From Metopolophium dirhodum (taxonomy: Eukaryota; Arthropoda; Insecta; Hemiptera; Aphididae), in contig NC_083568.1 of the NCBI RefSeq assembly GCF_019925205.1, positions 18,722,393 through 18,786,392 of the forward strand: a stretch of DNA of 64,000 bases. The letters run 5' to 3'. Within the stretch, counting starts at the first letter, position 1, and each line of letters starts with the position of its first letter. This document shows positions 25,991-39,026 of the stretch, piece after piece. The notes beneath the pieces were generated by a model, which was not told the origin of the DNA, made no database searches, and saw only the letters and a program-made list of their open reading frames with translations. The translations under genes and the position numbers were made by a program.

Positions 25991-28900
25991 GTAGGAAGTC
26001 TTCTTCCTTCAGATAAAAAAATAGTCATCAAAATCCGACAATTCCACAAAGCTTGAGAGTTATTCCCGTAAAGTATTTTTTTAGATAAAATACACCCTAT
26101 CAATTCCCTAAATAGTTATCGGGTAATTAGTGGAAAAGTCTAATAATTGAGGTGGCAACTAAAATATAAAATTTAATTTTCATATTTTATAGAATTGTGG
26201 AAAATTTGAAAATTTGAAAAATTGGCACCGGGACCTTTCAGACTTCTTCTTCCCCCTTCTCACACAACTATACAGGTATAGCTACCCTCTTTTCACGCCT
26301 CCATAAGATCAGTATTCTGTATATCCACCTCTTCTTCAATCTTCTCACCTCTCTATTCACCTATAAATTTCTTTATTCACTATCTCACTATACCCTTATC
26401 ATACAGTGACCGAACTACCTCAATCCAATCTCTCTTGTTTTCACTACAATATATGCCACTACACAACACTACACTACCTTTAATTAATTAATTTTCTATT
26501 CTATCTTCCTTATTGGCCATTACACACCTAACTTAACATTCTCATATCTGCTACACACACTCCAGTAGCCTAGCCTAACCTTACATTTCTTTTTCGTCTT
26601 TCCCTTTCATACGTCAAACATTCTGAAATCCTGTTGACTTCTTTCCCCTTATCTTCGCCATACCATATATTTCCTATTCACTCAGTCTCTAGTTACTTAC
26701 AAATCATCGTACTTGATTATCGGTAAAAATATTTGAATATCATTGAGCGAATTACCTACTCAAAATAATTATTTAAAAAAATATCATACCTGACCAAATT
26801 CCTAATTTTTATTACAACTTTATTGATATCTGGCATAGTGTTATACCAGTAGTTACTGTAAAAATAATTTAAAAGTTGCGGGCAATACATCCCCTGATCA
26901 ATTAATAATACTAAAAATAAACATACTGAAAAATAAGAAAATACATTCACCGTGTCCTAATCGAAATCTGCTATAAAACGTAGTCTTTGAAACTCTGCAC
27001 CGCTAACTGCTCATTTCCCTCTGCTTAATATGATATATTATTTCCAGACCCCAGTTGGCAAATGTTCAATGACGAATACCATCTCTGTAATAATACGTAG
27101 CATTCAGTAAAATGTTCAACAATATACTTATGAGTTATGACCAATGCGTTACAGATATTATATATTATACGTGTAATGTTTAATTTGTATTATACCTATT
27201 ATAACTATTATGTGTAAGTTTGTATTTTTTAATATTGTATTCAAGGATTTATTAGTTTTATACCCAACCGACTACCGGAAATACATTGAACCCTTTAATG
27301 TTTATTCGTTTGTATTTTAATAGTTTATCCACGAATTTATTCTTATTACTAATTTATAATTATAGTAGGTGTATTAATTGTATTTCAATAATTTATAAAT
27401 AATATGACAATTAATTATATATTAGTTAATAAATTTTGAAACATTCTGTTCAAGAAAATAAAATAAATGTCAGGGACATAATAATAGGTACCTAACGCAT
27501 TCGTGTATGTAATTACATTTACACTATTTATATAGGTACCTATACCGAGCTATACGACTATACACGGGGTGATCAGGATAGGTAGTATATAGCTATTGTT
27601 ACAGTGTAGGTACTAGGTACCTACTGAATACACTAATAGTCGGAAATAAGATTTTTAAAAACAAGCTAAATTAATTGAGCGTATAGTTATTTTATGGTTA
27701 GCGTTGTTCGTTTATTTTACTTTAATATCATGGATACCCTAGTGGAAGGTATATTTTTTTTTGTTAAGTTTTTAAATAATATATATGTATATAGAAATGT
27801 TAAAATATATTATTTTATATTATTAATGGATACGGAAAAAAAGTAGTGGATAGTAGAAATTTGAAATTAGTGTTTTCAATTAGCTTAACTTGTCATCTAA
27901 ACGTTATTACATAATTTGATTGCGGCAAGTTTCAGCACAATACAATATATAGAACCTATTATAATTGTATAATTTTATATTAATATAAACTTTAGAATTA
28001 GAGAACAATTATTATAACTCTCAATAAAACCAAATGACAAAAAAACATACTTTATGTTTTAACTTAATAGTTTAGTTTTATCATTAAGACAAATACCTAA
28101 ACATTTGTTTAATTAAAAAAAAAATTTATCATAAGACTTCAGAAATTTGTTTACGGACTTTATGGATGCACACTGCAAAAACTAAGTTAAAAAATAAACT
28201 AAGCATCCGAAAAAGAAATCATTTTGTCCTGCTAAAAATCCTTTTTGGAACACTGTGCGGCGTTTGTATTATTCGATCTCGCGTATTTTATACATTTCCA
28301 GCTCGGGTCTAAAATATGCGTAGTGCGTTACTTGGATAGCACATTTTTCGTGACATTAAATATTTATTTTAAATCTTAAAAGTAAATATTTAAGCCCCGA
28401 AAGAATATGAAAACAAATTTACTTTTAATATCGACTCTTTCGACTGAATCCGTGACGTGTGTTCACTGCGATGCCGATGTGAAAATGCTCCAGATACAGA
28501 ACTAAAACTATTTTGATTTATAAAAAATAAAACCATACGGAACGCAGTATGTTTTTTGTTCTGTTCATGTCTGTTTTGTTAATTGACATTTTAGAATTTT
28601 TAATCGACTGTGTCTTCTGCAACGACTTTGAGAATTGCCATAGAATATACATGATAGGTAGATATTATATTACGTCAATATGATGAATCCATAGATATAA
28701 TATAATACAACTTTTTATGTCAAAGAGTTCCGTGTTAAGGAACAATTTGTTCATTGAAATTTTATATGACAATATAACCAAAATAGTTTACAATTTAATA
28801 TTTATAATTTAAATTATAATAATAAAATATATTATTTAAATTATTATTTTCGTTTTCATATTAATTTAACTAGGTATTGATTAAGGTGGTGAATAGATAT

Positions 28901-31900
28901 TAGAAGCACAAGCATATTTTCATAAAAGCATATTGTTTTTTTAATAAATCATTAAATAAAAATGTGATTTCTGGTTTATAGAGTTAACCAAGAGTTAACA
29001 TAAAGGTATACAGTCAAATGTAGGTATAGTACCGACTTTAATACCTGCAACTAGATTTGTAAAATTCCAAGTCTAACATTTTCTCCCAATACTGCCGAGC
29101 ACAAAATGTATAATAATGATTTACCTAATATATGTTAAGTTTAATTGTATCGGATGTATTTTAGATTTTGAGCGGATCGATCGAATGACTGTATTGATTT
29201 TATAATAATGTGTGTTGTTTAATTTTTTAATTTTTATAATTAGGTATATTTTTTGTGTCTGTGTAATCGATAAGAATTCGTAATAAAGATTCTATTTTCA
29301 TATATAATATACCAAAGGCACTCAGTATGACGCAATAATTTGTTTATTTTTAGTTTCATTGTAGGTATTTAGTATTTTAATATATAATAATATACAAAAT
29401 TGTGTTTTCGAATAATAATTTATTATTTGTATTAGTAGGTACCTACACCATAATAGGGAATTAAAATGTTGTCAACATTTCAATTTGGTAGGTGTGATGC
29501 ATAAAATATAAATGTTGTACAAATGTATTTTTGCTGTTTTTAGGCTGCTGTTAAGATCAATTTATGAGAATCTTTGCATTACATTGTTAGGATTTTTTTT
29601 CGTGAATAATCATTTTATAGAAGTTACTTACATATAGGTACGTCGATCAGAAACTATTTACACTGAATGTTATTAGTTAAAAGCTATTAAAATATCCAGT
29701 ATTTGTATTTATTTGTTAATAATAATTAAGACATTAATATTAGAAATAATGTTGTTCCTTTCACAAAATTGTTTTTAATGATTCTTAATTTAATTTACAT
29801 TTATACTTTTGGAATTTATCCCCAAGTGACCACTGAATAATCGTTCAATGATGAATTTAATAGTTATTACAATACTCGGATTATAAATTAGAATAAACTG
29901 AAGTTTCCATCTTCTACTACAACATTATTTCATATTTTATTTAATCGATTTTCATTCTGCCATCTTGTTCCGGTGATCTTATACCGTTGCACGTAATATA
30001 ATACAATTGATACTAGTGATACCCGATTGTTTAATTAAATTATTTACACGATTTCAATCGAAAAAGATTTATGAAGTATATACAACCGCCAATCCCCTCA
30101 ATTTTAATTTTTGTGGATCGAAGCTCCCTCGCTAAGAGAGTACCTACGTTTTAAGACGATGAGTCTTGATAACAACGAATTTATATTAAAGTGTATGGTT
30201 ATAATATATAATTTCAAAATATTTAATAGGTACCTATTTCTATAAGAGGGTATAAACTGTACTAAAAAAGGTGTAAGTATGCTAATAAAATATATGAGGT
30301 GTATAATGTATATAAAATATAAATATTAATAATATTATATTGTTTTAAATACTTAGCGCAAATCTAAGTTAATACCCGACGTATAGTATATGCAAAAAGG
30401 TACGTGTATTAAACTTGGCGTGGAGAAACGAAGACGGGTTTGGACGGTTCGGGCTCGCGTATTTTATACATTGCACTTTTGGGAGTAAACGTATAAATGC
30501 TTCTACGTCTCCCAGTTAACAGATTGTCCGTGGCAATAAATATTTAATTTAAGTCTAAAAAGTAAATGTAAAATAGTAGGTAATAATATGAAAACAAACT
30601 TACTCGTAAACATCTACTCTTCCGGTGAAACGTAGCTAGAGTGCCGCCATCGCCGAAGAAACAGCTATCTTCATCCATCTTTATCTAATCATCTCACTCC
30701 GATGAGCTGAAACTTGAAAGTATCGAAATATTTTATGAAAATAACCTGATCATAATGAAATTTGCGAGTTTGTGTTAAAACTTACATTATAATATGTACG
30801 GTTTAACAAACTGTCCGTTTATATTGGTGGCATATTATTTTTTTGTTCACTGAAATCAAAATATACAATATATTATATTTATTATACAATAGTATTTGCT
30901 GAAATTATTAGAATTGTTAACCGTCGCCGACGAATTTCGACAATTAACGATTGCCATAGATATTATAAAATATATTATTTACTATGATAAATCCATAAAA
31001 CTTATATATTATAGTATTATACTCAGTACCTAAACAGTATATTGATAAATCGTATGTTATTTTACAGAAATCTTTATCATCTGCAATGCACCTATTCTGG
31101 TTTTCTATTTCAATTATAGTTTGCATGCCAAATTTAACTATACAAACTGGTCCGCAAGTTTATAGACATTCTAATACATTCTCCCACCAGTGCCAATAGA
31201 CACAGTGTTTGAGAAGTTATATTTTTTTGGTACCTAATTAAAAAACAATAGGAATTATTATAAATTACCTATGTAGGTACTTGTCCAAAACTCTACTACA
31301 GGGAAATCATTGGTTTTTTATGGTATAGCCTTACGAAGTTCACGATTTTCGGTGTCTTACGCACCCGTACAACGCTTAAAGTTTACCGAGCTTAAGTATA
31401 ACAAATTAATTTTTTTTTTTAATCTAGGTAAATCAACGTTTTAAAATTGATGATGCAAAAATAATTCTTTTTTGACCTCTCAAAGTATCAACTAGATTCA
31501 CTTTCCTATCAGAAAAGTTACTGTTGAAGAAAATCCAAGGACTTTTACTATCCTAAAAGGTGATGACAGAAACAAAAATAAAAAATAAAATAAAAAATAA
31601 AAATAAAAAAATAAAATAAAAAAAAACACACATCATTGTAAAATCAATACATTCATCGCTTCGCTCAGAATCTAAAATTGAAAGAGGGTGTTGGCGCCCG
31701 CAGGCAAATGCATTTTAGAAAACCAAAAAAAATGTGGAAAAAAAGTTACTGCAGGAATACACATTATAAAGTACAAACTAAAACGTCCAGAATCTTAAAC
31801 AGAAAAAAGCTAATAGAAATATATAGTTCATTAAAGAAGGATTATTCATAGGGTACGAAGTTATCAATGTTCAAGTCTATACAAAAAATTCAACTAGTCA

Positions 31901-34788
31901 CATCATGACTAAAAAAAAAATTGAAGGATGGTGTGAGCGCCCGAAGGCAAATGCATTTTAGAAAACAAAAAAAAATTGAAATTAATTATATTGTGTGAAT
32001 ACACATTACAAACTTCAAACTAAAATGTCCAGAATCTTAAAGAGAAAAAACTATTCAAAATATTTAGTTCATTAAAGAAGGATTTTTCATAGGGCACCAG
32101 GTTGCCAATGTTTAAAAAATGTATACAATTTCATTACCTAAAGATAAATTCATAAAAAAAAAATTGAAAAGAAGATGTGGGCGCCAGCGGGCAAAAAAAA
32201 TTTTAGATGGCACTGGCTTGTTTAGTTTAAAATATATGATATAATATAATCTTTATGATCTGTAATATATTCTGGTGTTCGATGAAAAATATTGAAATAA
32301 GCTAAAAATACATATTTTTTTGGTTTTGAATATGAAAGCTGTGAGATGATCGATATGAATTTCGTGAGAAATCTAGAGGTACTAGAAAACTGAGACGAGT
32401 GTGTCGAATGAAATAAATAAAAAAATTGATTAACACAACAATTGGTTAAAAATTAATTTAATTCAAATAATGAGATGAACCTTATTAGATCATTTAAATT
32501 GTCCAGAACAAGCCCCCGGTTGATGGTCGCATGCCAATTTTAACCATATACTAGACCACAAGTTTATAGACATTCTATAATGTATTCTCCTGCCGGTGAC
32601 ACTGTTGGGGAAAATATATTTTTTTAGTAATTAAATTACGATACGAATTATAAATTACGTAGGTACTTGTCCAATACTCGACTACCAGAATTCAATTTAA
32701 AGAATGTGATATACCTAGGGAACCTATCGATCGATTCTAAAACAGAAACTTAACCTAGGCACAAATAATATCACAATATAAAATAGTGAAATGTGAAAAT
32801 TTGAAGAAAATTTCCCTTAGGTATATCCCGTAAAACCCCCCCAAAAAAACGTACGTTTGAGGTGTTCTCTTAAAACCCAAATGTTTAATGCCCGTATCCC
32901 GTATGCATAGAAAATACATGTTTCACATTTACGAAAACTAAAACTATCGTGACGGAACGGAATTACGAAGAACGTATAAGACAAAAATAATCGTCACCAA
33001 GTGGTAGGTATCTGCCAAGTGATCTGCTATGTACTTACAAATTATATTAAATAACATTAATCATTATGTATTTTCTTATTTTATTAGGTAGGTATAAAAA
33101 CCTACCTTCCTACTTATAAAAGCATTGCCTAATCATTGATTTCAAATTTTAAAAATTATTCTACTATAACAATAAATTAACAGTTGTAGGCAAAGTATTA
33201 TAATTTAAGGTATTTTTCATAATTTTTGCACACCTATAACAACTGGGTTTTAAAAATTACTCTACGTCTAGCGGTTATATAAGTTTGTCTGACAATAAAT
33301 ATTTACATTAGGTCTACCGCTTCAACAGAGTAGAAGGACAAAACTTACGTAATTATTTATTCTTCCGGCGAAACGCGTTCCCTTCGAGTCTATATAATAT
33401 TGTCTATAGTGTCAGAGCTGTGCATCTCCGCCAAGGAAAATGCAGCGCGCGTCTTCATATATCCGATCCAAAAGTTCAGTCTGGAAGTATTGAGATTAAT
33501 GGCATTTATAAAAATAGCCAATAGGCACCTAGTTCAAATAGTTAAATAACCAGAATGGAACGAAATATGTGAGTACGTATTGAAATCGCTGTTCGTCTCA
33601 GACGATTGTCATTTGCCATAGATTATTTATAATTATAACCTCACCGTCCTAATCATAGAAAATATATATAATATGGTCCTAACCGATGGATGATGGATAT
33701 TTTTACATTGTCTTCAAAAAAACATTTATTTGTTTCTACTAGATGCAAATGCGGAAAATTGAATTCAAACTTATAATGTAGATAACGGTTTTTTTACTTG
33801 GTAACCATTCATTTATTACTTGGTTTATTAACAAATTCTAATTGATATAAAATAGTAATTGAATAAAAAGAGTTTTATTGATCCCAATATTTAAAAATAA
33901 TGTTTCGAATAAAATAATAAAAAAATTTTAAGAAATACCTATTAATTAATATGTATTACCTTAATAACAAAATAACTAAATAAATTCGTAGCTTAATAAA
34001 ATGTCCAGAAAAATTAAAAGTCCAATTTAAACGAATATAAAATAGAATTTAGATAGGTGTATAGGTAGTGTATTCGTTATATTTTGAGTTTCATTATAGC
34101 ACATCAGTCAATCAGATGCTATTTAATATTTTAAAATAAAAAACTTCGACAGTAATTCCATATTGGCAAGTGTTAACTGAAGACCGAAGTTATAGTATCG
34201 AACATAATGGGTACGTAAAAAAATAGAAATATAATTTAAAAAAATTACCTTTATTTAATTGTATTTAATTTTTTTTTAATAAGTTTTTATAATATTGACT
34301 TCAACCCATATAAATGTTCTTATTTCATTTTTCAATTCGTTGATAATATATGAAACGAATTCTTTGCTTGGAAAGCAATGTTTAGAAAATTCAGAAAATG
34401 CAGTTTATATTTAAATCCGTGGCCTAATTATAAATAATAATTTCTGATGCATTGATGCTGAAGAGTGAGGGAGGTGCACAATCAGCCGAACCTGAAATCT
34501 AACGTCTTAAACACTTATTATAAACAATTTTTCACACACGCGTCATGGTATGAAAATAAAAAATATTTATAATTCATATTTATACCGATTTTCTACCGAT
34601 TTATACCGATCTTCTATATTAATAATAATTATAAATATATAGCAATAACAAATCATTTTTGAGTAGCGGCCCACCGCGAAAGTTCCCAGTATCCCGCCGG
34701 CCCAGTCCGCCCCTGGTTCATATTGTAACCGAAAAATCTAAATAATCTATTATAAACACAGTTACTTTTTACAGATATTATAAGTTAA
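25991..34788 (-). repeat. Right 8.8-kb arm of the palindrome
   Basis: Inverse of 16705..25502 with the same contents in mirror order. The arm ends at TATTATAAGTT, after which a right-side-only insert begins. Frames of 60-64 codons appear at mirrored places in both arms with one amino-acid difference each (Arg/Cys and Lys/Asn); this conservation reflects DNA duplication, not coding constraint. Confidence 0.85.
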
Positions 34789-35977
34789 AATTTGGACGAA
34801 ATTACGTATTAAAACCAAAAATAACGATTTTAGTTATTTTGTTGTAATTTAAAAATAGTAAGTATTCGCGGATTTATGAAACTTTTAGAGTATATTATTA
34901 TAATTTATAGACACGATGACACTTTCAAATGTTATTATTTGGGCAAAAATGACTTTAACCTACTATTGTAGGTGCTAATGTCTAATAGTAAAATAAATTA
35001 CTTTAATCTCAATATTATTTATTAGTTAACGATGTCTTTGTTCAGAATCGTTTTTCGTTTGTTCGTTTTGTATTTTAATAATTTATACATGGATATATTA
35101 TTATTACTAATAATTATTATAGTAGGTGTGTTTGTTTTATTTCATTAATTAATTTAATACTATACCAATAAATTATATATTAATTAATAATTTTTGAAAC
35201 GATGTGTTCGAAAAAATAAAAATAAATGTGATTTTAAACAGTGAAAAATGTATATGAAGTTTTTAAATTGAAATGCAACATTACAAACATGATTGTTTAC
35301 TGGGACCGCTAGTTATATATATTTAGATATTTTACAGTATAATCTAGTACAGTTATTCTCAATTTTTTTTTGTCAAGAGGCTCCCTAAATTTAATGTAAA
35401 ACTGTCAAGGCTCACTTAATCAAAATTATTAATGGTTTTTTTTAGATTAGGTATATACTAAAATCACATGTACTTTTTCACACAGATAAATTATTATAAT
35501 GTATAGTAAATTAATGTTTTAATATACTTTTGAAAAATATTAATAATAGTATTAAAATTTAAGCATTTAAACTTTTTCCATAAACGCTTAAAGTCTAAAG
35601 AAAAAGAGCACTGATCTAGGATGACCATATAAATCTATCAACCATTTAGCATATAGATATGTTTCTATCCCCAGGATCTCTGTTAATAATATATAATAAT
35701 ATATAGGTAATAGTAATACTATAAATACTATGAATATATTATAAAATCAATGGTGATAGGTACAACTGAGTAATAAATGCTTATAAAAAGGTATTCAAAA
35801 TATATGCATTTTGGTAACATATAGGTAATATGAATACTAGTATTAACCTCAATATCAACATATTATGAATTGTATTTAAAATCCATATATTAATTAATAA
35901 TTAATAATTATTATTTGTTAATTGTAACACTTTGAAAGCATTATGTATGATAATTTAGTGAATTAACTCTCACAGTT
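34787..35977. mobile_element. 1.19-kb insert present only in the right arm
   Basis: The left arm reads ATAAGTTTTTATATATT without interruption; the mirrored place on the right reads ATAAGTT, then about 1.19 kb, then CAGTTTTTATATATT, leaving AGTT on both sides (34783-34786 and 35974-35977). It therefore entered, or was retained, on one side only. Inside, 35062-35229 is a diverged copy of arm sequence at about 27306-27470 (words TGTATTTTAATA, ATTATAGTAGGTGT, TAAAAATAAATGT). Around 35355-35430 is a stretch like the end of the TTCTCAA MITE family. No protein-coding gene was seen. Confidence 0.55.
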
Positions 35978-36207
35978 TTTATATATTTCTTTTTTAATAG
36001 GAAATTTAAAAATGACAATATTTAATAATATTAATAATTGTTTTTGATTAAAAGAAAGTATTTAAATACATGCATATAAATAATTTAGAACATAGAATTA
36101 ATTATGCAATGAAAAATTTTGAATTTTATTCCGTAAATCTTGATATATTTTCAATTTTCTATAGCTTTGGTGAACTAAACTGTTCATTCATCGGCCTCTT
36201 TAGGACA

Positions 36208-36348
36208 TTGGAAAAATGTCTCACTGTCCATGACGTCATTACGCCGTATTGCCGTTTATCATTGTTGATACTACTGTTATGATAAACGGCAATACGGCGT
36301 AATGACGTCATGGACAGTGAGACATTTTTCCTGCTATGATCCATTCGT
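36208..36348. repeat. Right terminal hairpin of the giant unit (shortened)
   Basis: GGAAAAATGTCTCACTGTCC through GCCGTTTATCATTGTTGATA is followed after a few bases by its inverse, ending CCATTCGT. Compared with the left hairpin the loop is nearly gone, and about 75 bp between GGCCTCTTTAGGACAT and GGAAAAATG are missing. The open frames across it on both strands are products of the hairpin. Confidence 0.7.
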
Positions 36349-36356
36349 GACAGTTG

Positions 36357-37983
36357 GGTCCCGTGATAAGAAATTATAATTGATAATCATGAACCACGGA
36401 CCATATTATATCTAGTCCAATATTAATTGTTCTACGACTGGAAACGACATGGTCGGCGGGGGTCGTGGGACGGCCACGAAAAGGTGTCACTTAGCTGATA
36501 AGAATACTGTTCTTGAAGTTTTCAGCGCTACCGGTGGTTTTATTTGGCTACAAAATTTGTATCTTAGTCCGTGTTAAATGCAGAGGGCGTTGTGAACTCC
36601 AGGAACACGAGCGACCCCCCGCACTTTGCCACTTGTTCATACATTCGTGGCCGTGATAAGCTGCCCGTTTCCAGTCCGTGATCTATTCCGTGTCATGAAC
36701 TTCTCAGTAACTTTCTGCCTCACGATGTATTGATGATAAGAACAGTCCTCCCGTATATTCTTTCAATGGTACAATCACAGAATATATGAAATGTGAAATA
36801 TATTCTGTGGTACAAAATTGACGCAAAAAATCGCGGCAGTTTGGTAGTTCAGAATTAAAAACCAGAATTTAAACTATAATAACTAAAATACTGTAGAAAA
36901 CTTAATACTATAGAGATTTTTTTGAGGGAAACATTTGTATAATTTTCTTTACCACCTAAGTACCTCCAAAAGAGCATGAGCACTATGAAATAAAAACAAC
37001 TATGTTGATTTTATACACAATATTTACAAAGCAATGCTTTGCAAAGCACCATATTTAAAATAGTAAAAAAGATAAATTTTTTACCAAAAATATTATAACA
37101 TTTTATTTACAATCCAGGATATATTTTGTATGTGATGCAGAGAACGCCAATCGAAAAAAAAATTAAAGAAAAAAATTTAGCAAAGCAGTCTAAACTCATA
37201 TAAAGTGTACCTAAAGTTGTTAAAATATATAATACTGATATAATAAAACTTCCTTAATTTAAACTATTTTAAATTAAACCTAATTGAATAGAATAATTAC
37301 TTAAGATAATTCTTACGTGGTTAATATGTTAAATTTTGAAGTAATAGTACCAAAAACGACAAAAATGTATATACTTTTTGATATTTTACATTAAAAACAA
37401 TATGAAAACCCGCCTTCGGGCGAACGGTGGCGCTACCTGCACGAGACATTTGTACTACCAAACTGCCGAAAAAAATTGCGACCGGAATAATTCACAAGTG
37501 GTGTCACCTTATCTTCTCTACATCGTCCACTGCCTACCCGATTAAAAAGAATTTTTAATCGTGACTGCCTATTACTTAATACTTATCTCTCCTAAACCTC
37601 GGCTGGACCCTGGACGTGTCTGGTGGACGTCCCATCGGCCATCATTAGTCACCAAGACACGTTTGGATTACAGGACGCTGATAAGTGACATTTCACATAA
37701 CAACTGTGTTGATGTAAATCGTATGCATACGGTGTAGGTAGTTGAAAACTGAATAAACATTACTATAGTGACTTCCAAGTTGCAGTTCAAAACAGTATGA
37801 CGAACGTTTAAAAAACAGTAACCGTACATTACAACGATAACTTCTTGCTGACCGTAAGTGGACGGTGAGTATCTCCTCAATTCGATGTTACTTACTTTAA
37901 TACTATAATATAATTTTGGTAGTTGTGCTTGTTTTCTTTTACAAAAAATTGTACTGAACAATTGTTCATGTAGTGCGCATTCT
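36357..37983 (+). promoter_or_regulatory. RCAN upstream region with five TGATAAG words
   Basis: Moderately GC-rich, unique-looking DNA between the palindrome and the RCAN start. GATA-type words TGATAAG occur at 36364, 36496, 36654, 36734 and 37679. A candidate 5' UTR splice donor is GACG|GTGAGT at 37864-37870, with an acceptor CATGTAG just before 37972. No coding exon is recognised. That these words bind GATA factors is inference. Confidence 0.3.
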
Positions 37984-39026
37984 ATGATGGTGGACGAACA
38001 AAAAGAACTCGAAGATCGAGAGATCATCATAAACGAAGTCGATGGATTACCCAGCTTACTTGATGAAAAAAATGATTTATACAAAGCCGTGACCTCTGAA
38101 CATTCATCGTTAGACGATCTAAATGATGAAGATTTGCCTACATCGTTAATTGTAACTAATATTGATCCTGCAATTTTTAAGGATGACGATCTTAAGGTTG
38201 TATCTTATTACTTTAATAACTGTAATTCGTTTGTTGATACTATCTTTACAATCATTTTGCAGAAAGAAATGGAAATGTTGTTTAGCCGGTTTGGAGAAAT
38301 CATTTCTGTACAATATTTCCGTAGCTTCAAGCGCTTAAGGGTTAACTACGGCACTTCAGTATCTGCTGCCACTGCCAGAATCCAGATGCATCAAATAAGG
38401 TTTTATGACACAATAATCAATTGTTACTTCGCACAGGTAAATTTTACTTAAATTATATTACAAATAAAACATTAAAACAACTTTGCAATCTATTGAAGCC
38501 TGTTACACCAATTGATGCGGCAGACCAACACTTACAATTACCGGCTCCAGTAAAACAGTTTTTAATATCACCTCCGCCATCACCACCAGAAGGTTGGGTA
38601 CCTAGAGCTGAAGGAGAGCCTCTCATAAATTATGATTTACTAGCTGCTATAGCGAGCCTCACACCCGGTAATTAGATAATATAATTTTGCTTTGTGTATA
38701 CATACAAATATGTAAATACATGTATGATTAAAAAAAAGTTTATAATTTTTATTTAGAAACCAATTATCCATACACCATATAATTTCTGAAACTAGCTAAA
38801 AATATTTATTTATGTTATAGGTATATATTAAAAAATTACCTTACATTTTTATTATATAATATATAGTAATTATCTAAATAAATGTTTGTGGGTTTCAGGT
38901 CAACCCCATGAAATCCACGCTGCAACCGATACTTTACCCGGCATTGTTTTACATGTGGCTGAAGGACATGAAAATATTAAAACATCGGTTTCTACTATTC
39001 CTCATACAAGGCTACCAGAAAAATAA
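37984..39026 (+). CDS. RCAN: Calcipressin/RCAN (sarah) homologue, complete, 4 exons
   Basis: Regulator of calcineurin (protein phosphatase 2B) in the cytosol. Exons 37984..38196, 38263..38436, 38499..38667 and 38899..39026; phases fit, 684 nt, 227 aa. After an acidic N-terminus (LDDLNDEDLP) comes an RRM-like domain: SLIVTNIDPAIF, MLFSRFGEIISVQYFRSFKR and AAARIQ-like helix words, ending NCYFAQ. The calcineurin-binding signature FLISPPPSPPEGW follows, then INYDLLAAIASL and the conserved HEIHAATDTLPGIVLHV. The vertebrate C-terminal PKIIQT-type docking motif is not seen; the protein ends IPHTRLPEK. Intron 1 is only 66 nt and in frame without a stop, so a retained-intron form adding 22 residues would still be open; intron 2 is 62 nt. 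A possible AATAAA overlaps the stop codon. Divergent from FRG1 across the palindrome, and tail-to-tail with Cul5. Confidence 0.95.

Larger units (their letters stand above)
16045..36348. mobile_element. 20.3-kb palindromic (giant foldback-like) unit with 8-bp target duplication
   Basis: The outer ends are inverted: left ACGAATGGATCATAGCAGG from 16045, right CCTGCTATGATCCATTCGT to 36348. Immediately outside both is the same 8-bp word GACAGTTG (16037-16044 and 36349-36356), as expected of a target-site duplication. Inside, 16705..25502 and 25991..34788 are inverted copies with no net length change (mirrored positions sum to 51493 at every point checked); outer homologous blocks lie at ~16480..16704 and ~35978..36206. 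No frame exceeds about 64 codons in either arm and none resembles a known protein, so any transposition activity would have to come from elsewhere. hAT and P-type transposases make 8-bp duplications, but the ends match no superfamily I know. An assembly fold-back is the main alternative; asymmetric indels and the duplication argue against it. Confidence 0.7.

Noticed and set aside
36070..36344. Overlapping frames on both strands at the right hairpin
   Set aside because: They are the two strands of an inverted terminal repeat.
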